From: Lachnospiraceae bacterium
GTDB lineage: Bacteria; Bacillota; Clostridia; Lachnospirales; Lachnospiraceae
Direction of reading: 5' to 3'
NCBI GenBank assembly: GCA_029068665.1
Contig: JAIECC010000041.1
Location: forward strand, 1 to 8,717
DNA: 8,717 bases
This document shows positions 1 to 5,750 of this stretch, piece by piece (the stretch's first letter is position 1; each line of letters opens with the position of its first letter). The notes beneath the pieces were generated by a model. It did not search any database, had not been told where the DNA came from, and saw only the letters and a program-made list of their open reading frames with translations. The translations under genes were made by a program, and so were the position numbers.

Positions 1-121
1 GTATTATAGCATTAATTATGGGAGGTGGTCTATAAAAATCTGTGGGTCAACCCTGAACTTTAGGAAAGGAAAATATTCTCATAGCAGTATGATCAGATAT
101 GGTTAAGGGGGAGAAAGGGAG
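1..121. other. Upstream leader, no clear gene
   Basis: This stretch holds no convincing gene. Reading frame 3 gives the ten residues IIALIMGGGL and then a stop at 33-35. It could be the hydrophobic C-terminus of a membrane protein entering from the left, but it is far too short to identify. The other two frames carry short stretches broken by stops. I see no rho-independent terminator. The purine-rich segment around 105-121 is not placed to serve a start codon. Confidence 0.3.
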
Positions 122-150
122 TTGTGAATTGACCGGGGTTGGAGTATACT
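122..150 (+). promoter_or_regulatory. Candidate sigma-A promoter of the yhaM-like gene
   Basis: A -35-like TTGTGA (122-127) and a -10-like TATACT (145-150) are separated by exactly 17 bp. Transcription would start near 157, leaving about 30 nt of leader before the ATG at 188. A start there would also rule out the in-frame GTG at 152 as initiation codon. The -10 matches consensus at 5 of 6 positions and the -35 at 4 of 6. It was recognised by eye only. Confidence 0.5.
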
Positions 151-187
151 AGTGCTATATGTCGTTAGAGAGAGAAAGGGGATTCAT

Positions 188-1138
188 ATGTATTATATAA
201 ATGAACTGCGGGAAGGTGAAATGATTAATGCAATCTATTTCTGCAAGACGAAGCAGGCGTTACAGACCAAGGCAGGGAAAAACTATTATTCCATGCTGCT
301 GCAGGATAAAACGGGCACCATCGATGCAAAGGTGTGGGATTTGAATAACGGAATTGCCCACTTTGAGGCGATGGATTATATTGCCATTACGGCACAGGTT
401 GTCAGCTTTCAGAATAATCTGCAGTTGAACGTAAAGCAGGTGCGGAGAGCTCAGGAGGGAGAGTATTCCGTTGGGGACTATATGCCTTGTTCGGAATTTG
501 ATTTGGATAAAATGTATCAGGAGCTGCTGGAACTGATGAACAGTGTGAAGGACTCGTATCTTCATCAGCTGCTGGAAGAAATTTTTGTGAAGGATAAAGC
601 GTTTGCGGATAAATTTAAAAAGCATTCCGCAGCAAAATCCATTCATCATGGCTTTATCGGCGGTTTGCTGCAGCATACCCTGGCAGTTACGAAGTTGTGT
701 GACTTTTATGCTGCCCAGTATCCGGTTTTGAACCGGGATCTTTTGCTGACAGCGGCCATTTGTCATGATTTGGGAAAGGTGGAGGAACTGTCGGAATTTC
801 CAGAAAATGACTATACGGATGAGGGTCAGTTGGTGGGACATATCGTGATGTGTACCATTATGCTGGATTGGAAAATGAAGGAAATCCAAGGCTTTCCGGT
901 AAAGCTGGGCAATGAATTGAAGCACTGTGTACTGGCACACCATGGAGAACTGGAATTCGGCTCTCCGAAGAAGCCGGCTTTGATTGAAGCACTGGCGTTA
1001 TCCTTTGCAGACAATACGGATGCAAAAATGCAGATATTTATTGAAGAATTGAAGAATAAGGGTGAAGGCGGCAGCTGGATGGGCTTTAACCGGAATTTTG
1101 AAAGTAATCTTAGGGCTACATCGAAACCGAATATTTAA
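188..1138 (+). CDS. yhaM: 3'-5' exoribonuclease, YhaM family (OB-fold plus HD domain)
   Basis: The product is 316 aa, close to Bacillus YhaM, a cytoplasmic metal-dependent 3'-5' exoribonuclease that trims single-stranded RNA ends. The N-terminal part (about residues 12-90) has the OB-fold nucleic-acid-binding pattern, including KNYYSMLLQDKTG and KVWD. The HD-phosphohydrolase core follows, with H163 (LLQHT), the H193-D194 doublet in ICHDLGKVEE, H218 in GHI, H251-H252 and D275 in LSFADNTD. The C-terminal GFNRNFESNLR is typical of the family. The frame is open from a GTG at 152. I chose ATG 188 because AAAGGGG (175-181) lies 6 nt upstream and the candidate promoter places the transcript start after 152. 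The methyltransferase gene follows after 57 nt without a visible terminator, so the two may be co-transcribed. The family assignment is strong. The RNA substrate in this organism is unknown. Confidence 0.9.
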   Translation: MYYINELREGEMINAIYFCKTKQALQTKAGKNYYSMLLQDKTGTIDAKVWDLNNGIAHFEAMDYIAITAQVVSFQNNLQLNVKQVRRAQEGEYSVGDYMPCSEFDLDKMYQELLELMNSVKDSYLHQLLEEIFVKDKAFADKFKKHSAAKSIHHGFIGGLLQHTLAVTKLCDFYAAQYPVLNRDLLLTAAICHDLGKVEELSEFPENDYTDEGQLVGHIVMCTIMLDWKMKEIQGFPVKLGNELKHCVLAHHGELEFGSPKKPALIEALALSFADNTDAKMQIFIEELKNKGEGGSWMGFNRNFESNLRATSKPNI

Positions 1139-1171
1139 GGGAATGTTGGAGGGCGTCGGGACGATAGACTT

Positions 1172-1195
1172 ATGAAAATTTCTTCGAATAAGTAA
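1172..1195 (+). other. Seven-codon mini-ORF abutting the rlmD start
   Basis: ATG-AAA-ATT-TCT-TCG-AAT-AAG-TAA encodes MKISSNK. Its TAA (1193-1195) directly touches the ATG at 1196 that opens the methyltransferase frame. The methyltransferase start has no good Shine-Dalgarno sequence, so re-initiation after this mini-ORF is a possible way to start it. The mini-ORF has only a weak GGGA upstream, and a GGAGG at 1148-1152 is too far away at 19 nt. It may be chance. Confidence 0.2.
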
Positions 1196-2812
1196 ATGGA
1201 AATGGTATGGGAAATGAAGAAGAATGAACTCTACAATATAATGATTGAGGATATGGGAAATGACGGAGAAGGAATCGGTCATATTGTTGAGATGCCGGAA
1301 GCTGTGGATAAGGCAGGGAAAGATTCTGATACGAAGGAAAAAAATCAGAAAGAAAACCGGGGCGCTGCGGTTTTTGTGAAGGATACAGTGGTAGGGGATT
1401 TTGTCCGAATACGGATTGTAAAGGTGAAAAAGCAGTATGCCTATGGAAGGCTGGAAGAAATCATTTCTCCTTCTCCTTACCGGGTGGATGCTCCGTGTGC
1501 TCATGCTAGAAGCTGTGGGGGCTGTACCCTGATGCATATGTCTTATGAAAAGCAATTGGAGTATAAATGGAATAAGGTACGGAATTGTCTGGAACGAATC
1601 GGTGGGCTGGAGAATGCAGGGGATTTGATGGAGCCCATCCACGGTATGACAGAACCGTATCATTATCGGAATAAGATGCAGTTCCCGGTGGGACTGGATA
1701 AAAATGGAAGGGTGCAGATTGGATTCTATGCAGGAAGAACTCATTCCATAATTGATTTGGAAAACTGTAAAATCGGACATCCTGTGAATGATTACATATT
1801 AAAGGAGCTGCGTGTATGGCTCCAGACCTGGCAGGACCGAACCGGCAGGTTTATTTATGATGAGGAGCAGCATAAGGGACTGGTACGACATATCCTGACC
1901 AGAGTGGGATTTGCCACAGGTGAATTGATGGTATGTGTGGTTATCAATGGAGGGGATTTGCCATCATCTTCGTTACGAAAAGAGAATCGGAAGGAGTCTG
2001 CTAATGAAGAGATAGGATGCAGTGCTGGGTTGGTTAAACATATGTTAAGTGCAGTGGATGCCTATAACCAGAGTGTAAAAGGGGATGCCGGTAGAATTAC
2101 CTTAAAAAGCCTTAGTATCAACATAAATCGGGAACAAACCAATCGGATTCTGGGTGACACCTGTAAGACCCTATGGGGAGAATCATTTATTACGGATTAT
2201 ATCGGGGACATTGCCTTTCGTATTTCTCCTATGTCCTTTTATCAAGTGAATCCGGTACAGACCAGATTGCTATATGCTAAGGCACTGGAATATGCAGATT
2301 TGAGTGGAGAGGAAGTCGTTTGGGATATGTACTGTGGAATCGGGACAATTTCCCTGTGTCTGGCTCAGAAGGCGAAAAAGGTCTATGGCGTGGAGATTGT
2401 GCCACAGGCGATTGCGGATGCAAAAGAGAATGCGGCATTGAATGGGATAGATAATACGGAGTTTTTCTGTGGAAAAGCAGAAGAGGTGGTGCCGGAATTC
2501 TACCGGAAGGGAGAAAATGCAGGACGGCATCCGGATGTGGTAGTGGTGGACCCGCCAAGAAAGGGCTGTGAGGAATTGTTGCTGCAGACCATCGTAGAGA
2601 TGGCACCGAAACGGCTGGTGTATGTGAGCTGTGACCCGGCGACACTGGCAAGGGATGTGAAGCGGTTGGGAGAGATGGGGTATGAGGTGAAGAAGGCGGC
2701 GGTGTATGATCAGTTTGGGCATAGTGGGCATGTGGAGACGGTTGTCCTCTTGTACCACCAAGAGGTCAACAATTATGTTCATGTAGATTTTAATTCAAAA
2801 CTGAATGCGTAA
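1196..2812 (+). CDS. rlmD: 23S rRNA (uracil-C5)-methyltransferase, RlmD/RumA (TrmA) family
   Basis: This SAM-dependent enzyme methylates uracil C5 in 23S rRNA. Residues about 13-90 form the TRAM RNA-binding domain, interrupted by a charged insertion (about 31-56). The iron-sulfur cysteines are C101, C107, C110 (CX5CX2C) and probably C191 (ENCKIGHP). FYQVN lies at 348-352, the SAM-binding DMYCGIGT at 377-384 and DPPRKGC at 452-458. The catalytic cysteine is C479 in SCDPATLARD, and E513 in HVETV is the usual general base. All key residues are present, so it should be active. A stop directly before ATG 1196 limits the frame. ATG 1214 (MKKNELYN) fits the family N-terminus better, but neither start has a clear ribosome binding site. 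A second charged insertion spans about 256-276. The residues after VETVVLL (about 520-538) look unlike the family and may mark a junction with the accessory patch downstream. The RlmD, RlmCD and TrmA subtypes cannot be separated by eye. Confidence 0.88.
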   Translation: MEMVWEMKKNELYNIMIEDMGNDGEGIGHIVEMPEAVDKAGKDSDTKEKNQKENRGAAVFVKDTVVGDFVRIRIVKVKKQYAYGRLEEIISPSPYRVDAPCAHARSCGGCTLMHMSYEKQLEYKWNKVRNCLERIGGLENAGDLMEPIHGMTEPYHYRNKMQFPVGLDKNGRVQIGFYAGRTHSIIDLENCKIGHPVNDYILKELRVWLQTWQDRTGRFIYDEEQHKGLVRHILTRVGFATGELMVCVVINGGDLPSSSLRKENRKESANEEIGCSAGLVKHMLSAVDAYNQSVKGDAGRITLKSLSININREQTNRILGDTCKTLWGESFITDYIGDIAFRISPMSFYQVNPVQTRLLYAKALEYADLSGEEVVWDMYCGIGTISLCLAQKAKKVYGVEIVPQAIADAKENAALNGIDNTEFFCGKAEEVVPEFYRKGENAGRHPDVVVVDPPRKGCEELLLQTIVEMAPKRLVYVSCDPATLARDVKRLGEMGYEVKKAAVYDQFGHSGHVETVVLLYHQEVNNYVHVDFNSKLNA

Positions 2813-2869
2813 TTGAAATATGATGACATCTGCGGAAGTGGTGGGTTTCTTACAGAAATAAAAAAGTAG
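2813..2869 (+). pseudogene. Possible HsdM (type I R-M methylase) motif I remnant
   Basis: Directly after the methyltransferase stop, the same frame reads LKYDDICGSGGFLTEIKK and then TAG. The core CGSGGFLTE closely resembles motif I of N6-adenine methylases of the HsdM type, usually written DPACGSGGFL, which binds SAM. There is no start codon of its own and only 18 codons survive, so it cannot be functional. If real, the rest of hsdM has been deleted on both sides. The match rests on about nine residues recalled from the family and could be chance. The Fic gene and the RhuM-like scrap downstream make a lost R-M locus more believable. Confidence 0.4.
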
Positions 2870-2873
2870 TAGC

Positions 2874-2880
2874 GAGGTGA
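2874..2880 (+). promoter_or_regulatory. Ribosome binding site deciding the Fic TTG start
   Basis: GAGGTGA sits 6 nt before the TTG at 2887. The nearer ATG at 2882 is only 1 nt away from it and runs into a stop after two codons (ATG-GAT-TGA). The TTG is therefore the supported start of the Fic gene. Confidence 0.65.
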
Positions 2881-2886
2881 TATGGA

Positions 2887-3978
2887 TTGAACAAAGACCC
2901 GTTTAAGGAATATATAAAAGAGTCTGAACCGGCAATGAGGGACAAAGGATATGCATGGCATACAGCCATTGGCCTACAGGCGGTTGATGGGCTTAAAACA
3001 TCAGAATATCTGGTGCGTACTGCTGTCCGCAATATTGAGGGTGAGATATCCTTTGAAGAGGCAAATGCGCTTCTACAGACCTATTATGAGGCGAATCCGG
3101 CGCGTAAGGAGGACCGTACAGAGGAGGCTGACAAGGTTGCTGCCAGAGTTGCTGCGCTTTTGTCGGAGCGAGCCTTTAGTTTTACACCAAATGAGTATCT
3201 TTCCATTCACAGGAAGCTGTTTACCGGTATCTATTCCCATGCTGGACGCATCCGGGATTATAATATTACAAAGAAGGAATGGGTACTCGATGGGGCGACA
3301 GTGTTGTACGGAAGTGCAACAGAGCTGCGTGCAACATTGGACTATGATTTTTCCGAAGAGAAAAAGTTCTCATATCGGGATCTCTCAATGGATGAGATTA
3401 TTCACCACCTTGCGGTATTCGTGTCCAGACTGTGGCAAATCCACGTGTTTGGTGAGGGCAATACAAGAACGACCGCAGTATTTTTTATCAAGTATCTTCG
3501 TACATTGGGATTTGATGTGACAAATGATATTTTTGCTAAAAACGCATGGTACTTTCGGAATGCGCTGGTCAGGGCTAATTATAATGATTTGAAAAATGGT
3601 ATTCACGAGACGACGGAGTATCTGGAATTGTTTCTGAGAAATCTGTTGTTGAACGAGAAGCATCCGCTTCATAACCGGATGTTGCACATCAACAGTGCAT
3701 TCAGGAAAACAGAAAAAACGGACATTGAAACGAAAAAAGCGGACATTGACACTGCGAAAGCGGACATTGAGCGAATGTTTCAGCCGAAAACGGCAAATCA
3801 CATTCACAGGCTGCGTGAGGCATTTCCAGGTCAAACGATTTTTGGACGTTCGGATGTGATGGAAGTAATTGATATCAGGCCCTCCAGAGCATCTGAACTT
3901 TTGCGGGAGATGGTGGAACACGGAGTTATCGAAACGGTTTCAGGGCACGGAAAAGGAAAATATCGTTTCTACTTGTAA
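2887..3978 (+). CDS. Fic (Fido) family protein with C-terminal winged helix
   Basis: Fic proteins usually transfer AMP from ATP to hydroxyl groups of target proteins, and several act as toxins. This 363-aa protein carries the active-site loop HVFGEGNTR at 186-194: H186 is the catalytic base, E190 the metal ligand and R194 binds phosphate. The family often has HPF where this has HVF. The N-terminal segment (about 38-70) contains NIEG with E51, resembling the inhibitory helix ((S/T)xxxE(G/N)) or a fused VbhA-like antitoxin; the usual Ser/Thr position is Val here. The Fic core spans about 100-255. A linker (about 278-297) holds three heptads of the type K-x-D-I-E/D. Residues about 300-363 look like a winged-helix DNA-binding domain (RSDVMEVIDIRPSRASELLREM), perhaps for autoregulation. 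It starts at TTG 2887, supported by GAGGTGA. It lies between two gene scraps that suggest a decayed type I R-M island. Its target is unknown. Confidence 0.88.
   Translation: MNKDPFKEYIKESEPAMRDKGYAWHTAIGLQAVDGLKTSEYLVRTAVRNIEGEISFEEANALLQTYYEANPARKEDRTEEADKVAARVAALLSERAFSFTPNEYLSIHRKLFTGIYSHAGRIRDYNITKKEWVLDGATVLYGSATELRATLDYDFSEEKKFSYRDLSMDEIIHHLAVFVSRLWQIHVFGEGNTRTTAVFFIKYLRTLGFDVTNDIFAKNAWYFRNALVRANYNDLKNGIHETTEYLELFLRNLLLNEKHPLHNRMLHINSAFRKTEKTDIETKKADIDTAKADIERMFQPKTANHIHRLREAFPGQTIFGRSDVMEVIDIRPSRASELLREMVEHGVIETVSGHGKGKYRFYL
3721..3770 (+). repeat. Three 21-bp in-frame tandem units in the Fic linker
   Basis: GACATTGA occurs at 3721, 3742 and 3763, exactly 21 bp apart and preceded each time by a CGG- or GCG-type context. 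It encodes heptads KTDIETK, KADIDTA and KADIERM. The period keeps the frame, so gain or loss of units would change linker length without breaking the gene. The units have diverged in their second halves, so the tract is not a perfect repeat. Confidence 0.8.
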
Positions 3979-3986
3979 TGAGTTAA

Positions 3987-4097
3987 TATGATGGAAATCG
4001 CAAGTTACTTGTAGGGACGGGTTCTGTGAGCCATAAGCGGGCAATGGATGAGGTAAACTCAGCTTTTGATAAAGAAATGAAATTAAGTGGTGAATGA
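3987..4097 (+). pseudogene. Possible RhuM-family C-terminal remnant
   Basis: After a stop at 3984-3986, a 36-codon open stretch runs to TGA 4095-4097. It includes KLLVGTGSVSHKRAMDEV and then AFDKEMKLSGE. This resembles the C-terminal part of RhuM-family proteins, where a G-x-(V/I)SH-K-x-A pattern is followed by an E(Y/F)-D/E-K-F segment. RhuM genes often lie within type I restriction-modification loci. The stretch has no credible start: only GTG 4026 or ATG 4044 occur in frame, and neither has a clear ribosome binding site. It is therefore probably the decayed end of a longer gene. It overlaps the first codons of the amidohydrolase in another frame. The family match comes from memory of consensus sequences and is tentative. 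Confidence 0.4.
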
Positions 4098-4899
4098 ATT
4101 GGCAAAGATTGCTTTATATCAAATGAAAAATGCAGGAAACTTCTCGGCAAATCTTGAGAAAAGTCTTTCGGCAATAAGGGAAGCAGCGGTAAGTCATGCA
4201 GATCTGATTTTGTTTCCGGAAGTGCAGCTGACGGAATTCTTTCCGCAATATCCCAATCAGGAAGTTTTACAATATGCCTGTGAAATTGATGGTGATGTCC
4301 TGCATGCACTTCGTGATGCCTGTAGGGAAAATCATATCATGGCCGTACCGAATATCTACCTGAGAGAAAACGGGAAATGCTATGATGCAAGTATCCTTAT
4401 TGGTCGTGATGGAGAAATTCTCGGAATACAGAAAATGGTGCATATTGCACAAGCGGAGCAGTTTTACGAGCAGGATTATTATACGCCATCGGACGATGGT
4501 TTCCTGGTGTTTGATACGGATATCGGCAAAATAGGAATTGTGGTCTGCTTTGACAGACATTATCCGGAGAGTATCCGAACCGAGATCCTGAAAGGTGCCA
4601 ATCTCATTTTGATTCCCACGGTAAATGTGAAAACAGAGCCGATGGAGATGTTTGAGTGGGAAATCCGGGTGCAGGCTTTTCAGAATTCTGTGGTAGTGGC
4701 TATGTGCAATCGTGTTGGCACTGAAGGAGAGATGGAATTTGCCGGGGAATCCATTGTAGTGGATGCAAATGGAGAAATTCTGGCAAAGTCTGATGATACA
4801 GAACAAATTATCTATACTGATATTGACTTGGAAGCTTCGGAGAAAATTCGCAGGGAAAAGCCGTATACCAGTCTTCGGCGTAAGGAACTGTATAGTTGA
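4087..4899 (+). CDS. Carbon-nitrogen hydrolase (nitrilase superfamily)
   Basis: This cytoplasmic amidohydrolase of about 270 aa has the complete nitrilase-superfamily triad: E45 in LILFPEVQL, K116 in GIQKMVHI and C154 in VVCFDRHYPES. The family cleaves C-N bonds of amides or carbamoyl groups. The CFDRHYPES-x-R context resembles N-carbamoyl-amine or N-carbamoyl-amino-acid amidases, but the substrate cannot be read from the sequence. The longest frame opens with GTG 4087, followed by GTG 4090 and TTG 4099. GGTGA at 4089-4093 stands 5 nt before TTG 4099, and that start would give MAKIALYQM, the usual N-terminus of the family, so translation may begin there. No own promoter is obvious in the 108 bp after the Fic gene. 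The gene does not overlap the regulated cluster that follows and shows no clear link to it. Confidence 0.87.
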   Translation: MVNELAKIALYQMKNAGNFSANLEKSLSAIREAAVSHADLILFPEVQLTEFFPQYPNQEVLQYACEIDGDVLHALRDACRENHIMAVPNIYLRENGKCYDASILIGRDGEILGIQKMVHIAQAEQFYEQDYYTPSDDGFLVFDTDIGKIGIVVCFDRHYPESIRTEILKGANLILIPTVNVKTEPMEMFEWEIRVQAFQNSVVVAMCNRVGTEGEMEFAGESIVVDANGEILAKSDDTEQIIYTDIDLEASEKIRREKPYTSLRRKELYS

Positions 4900-4951
4900 A
4901 TCATGGCATGAGATGAGTTATGTGATTGGAATATAGGTGGGTTGCAATGCA

Positions 4952-4994
4952 TATTTCGGCTAAAATTAAATTATTATAAATATTAGCCGAAATA
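4952..4994. promoter_or_regulatory. 12-bp perfect inverted repeat upstream of tetR
   Basis: The arms TATTTCGGCTAA (4952-4963) and TTAGCCGAAATA (4983-4994) are exact reverse complements with a 19-nt AT-rich spacer. The arm centres are 31 bp apart, about three helical turns, so two protein subunits could sit on the same face. The repeat ends 20 bp before the -35 element of the tetR promoter. No T-run follows it on either strand, so it does not look like an intrinsic terminator. An operator or activator site is the likeliest reading; the protein is unknown. Confidence 0.6.
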
Positions 4995-5014
4995 GGGTTT
5001 GAATGATTTGAAAA

Positions 5015-5043
5015 TTGACAAACCCTTAACAAGATGCTAGAAT
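5015..5043 (+). promoter_or_regulatory. Strong sigma-A promoter of tetR-ilvBN
   Basis: A consensus -35 TTGACA (5015-5020) and a -10 TAGAAT (5038-5043) are separated by exactly 17 bp. Transcription would start near 5050, giving a short leader before the tetR ATG at 5084. This is the best promoter in the window. Confidence 0.8.
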
Positions 5044-5056
5044 GAAAGCGTTCACT
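5042..5056 (+). promoter_or_regulatory. cre-like CcpA site over the tetR transcription start
   Basis: ATGAAAGCGTTCACT fits the Gram-positive catabolite-responsive element consensus WTGNAANCGNWNNCW at every defined position. It overlaps the end of the -10 and the predicted transcription start, where bound CcpA normally blocks initiation. This suggests lower expression of the tetR-ilvBN cluster on preferred sugars. The match is seen in the sequence; binding is inferred. Confidence 0.55.
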
Positions 5057-5083
5057 TGCATGCATATAAGGAGGCACATTGAC

Positions 5084-5665
5084 ATGGATGAAACCAGTCA
5101 AAAGATTATAGATGCAACAATGTCTCTGATTCGGGATAAAGGCTATGTTTCAACTACCACAAAGGATATTGCAAAATTAGCCGGTGTGAATGAATGCACA
5201 TTGTTTCGAAAGTTTAAGACAAAGAAAGACATTGTTCTAAGTGGTGTTGAGCAGGAGAAATGGCGGGGAAATCTTGTGCCGGAACTGTTTAGCAACGTTA
5301 AGTGGGAGCTTCAGCCGGATTTGGAAATGTTTATGACAAAATATATGGAGAAGATGACACCGGATTTTGTCAGGCTGTCCATTGGGCTTAGGGCACCGCA
5401 GATTTACGAAGAAACAGCACCATTGATTATGAAAGTTCCTCATGCGTTTCTATCTTCTTTAATACAGTATTTTCAGGAGATGGAGCAGAGAGGAAAGCTT
5501 CCAAAGATGGATTTTGAATGTCTGGCATTGACCATCTTTTCCAGTACCTTTGGATACACATTCCTAAGTGCATCTTTTGATAAGGAGCTGTTTGAAGTCA
5601 GCAGAGAACAGTATATTAAGCAGTCGGTTCAAACCTTCATTGAGGGAATACCGGAACATACATAA
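5084..5665 (+). CDS. TetR/AcrR-family transcriptional regulator
   Basis: This 193-aa protein is of normal TetR-family length. Residues about 3-50 form the N-terminal three-helix DNA-binding domain: IIDATMSLIRDKGYVSTTTKDIAKLAG, then VNECTLFRKFKTKKDIV, which holds the recognition helix and the typical aromatic-Arg/Lys-F pattern. The rest, about 55-193, is helical and should bind a ligand and dimerise; it has no feature I can tie to a given ligand. The frame is open from 5042, but that ATG lies within the -10 element. ATG 5084 has AAGGAGG at 5068-5074, 9 nt upstream, and is the real start. The gene is first in line with ilvB (85-bp gap), ilvN and a ferritin-like gene, so local control of AHAS, of itself, or both is likely. 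The dyad at 5671-5694 is a candidate operator. Confidence 0.9.
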   Translation: MDETSQKIIDATMSLIRDKGYVSTTTKDIAKLAGVNECTLFRKFKTKKDIVLSGVEQEKWRGNLVPELFSNVKWELQPDLEMFMTKYMEKMTPDFVRLSIGLRAPQIYEETAPLIMKVPHAFLSSLIQYFQEMEQRGKLPKMDFECLALTIFSSTFGYTFLSASFDKELFEVSREQYIKQSVQTFIEGIPEHT

Positions 5666-5670
5666 GATTG

Positions 5671-5694
5671 CGGTGCAGTCATTTGACAGCACCG
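5671..5694. promoter_or_regulatory. 24-bp dyad, possible TetR operator before ilvB
   Basis: Left arm CGGTGCAGTCA (5671-5681) and right arm TGACAGCACCG (5684-5694) are reverse complements at 10 of 11 positions around a 2-bp centre. This is the size and symmetry expected for a TetR-family operator. The dyad includes TTGACA (5683-5688), which could serve as -35 for an internal ilvB promoter, with a weak TATATG-like -10 at 5708-5713 (spacing 19). In RNA it would fold as a hairpin, but A residues follow it on the + strand, so it is not a terminator. Confidence 0.5.
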
Positions 5695-5750
5695 TAAAAA
5701 AACAACTTATATGCAAGCAAGTACACGCAATCAAAAAGGAGGATTATAAT

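Noticed and set aside
152..187. GTG 152 as start of the yhaM-like gene
   Set aside because: No ribosome binding site precedes it and the promoter -10 ends at 150, so the transcript would begin after it. ATG 188 has AAAGGGG at a good distance and gives the family length.
260..1780. Long minus-strand frames opposite yhaM and rlmD
   Set aside because: They are antisense to well-supported genes, have no family character and are rich in His, Ile and Phe, as expected from the complement of coding sequence.
2951..3520. 189-aa frame in another register within the Fic gene
   Set aside because: Arg- and Cys-rich composition, no recognisable motif, and complete overlap with the Fic core that carries the catalytic loop.
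4952..4994. 12-bp inverted repeat as terminator of the nitrilase gene
   Set aside because: The long 19-nt loop, AT-rich stem and absence of a following T-run on either strand argue against it.
5042..5083. ATG 5042 as tetR start
   Set aside because: It overlaps the -10 element, and the AAGGAGG serves ATG 5084.
4901..5101. 66-aa minus-strand frame in the tetR control region
   Set aside because: It covers the promoter, cre-like site and inverted repeat, lacks a ribosome binding site and has no recognisable protein character.
5668..5702. Hairpin followed by A-run as an intrinsic terminator
   Set aside because: On the + strand the run is A rather than T. On the minus strand the T-run would come before the hairpin, not after it.
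5568..5750. N-terminal extension of ilvB into tetR
   Set aside because: The extra 61 codons overlap tetR, have no AHAS similarity, and ATG 5751 has a strong ribosome binding site.
5666..5750. T-box or branched-chain leader-peptide attenuator before ilvB
   Set aside because: The gap is only 85 bp. It has no T-box signature, no run of Leu, Val or Ile codons and no terminator hairpin.
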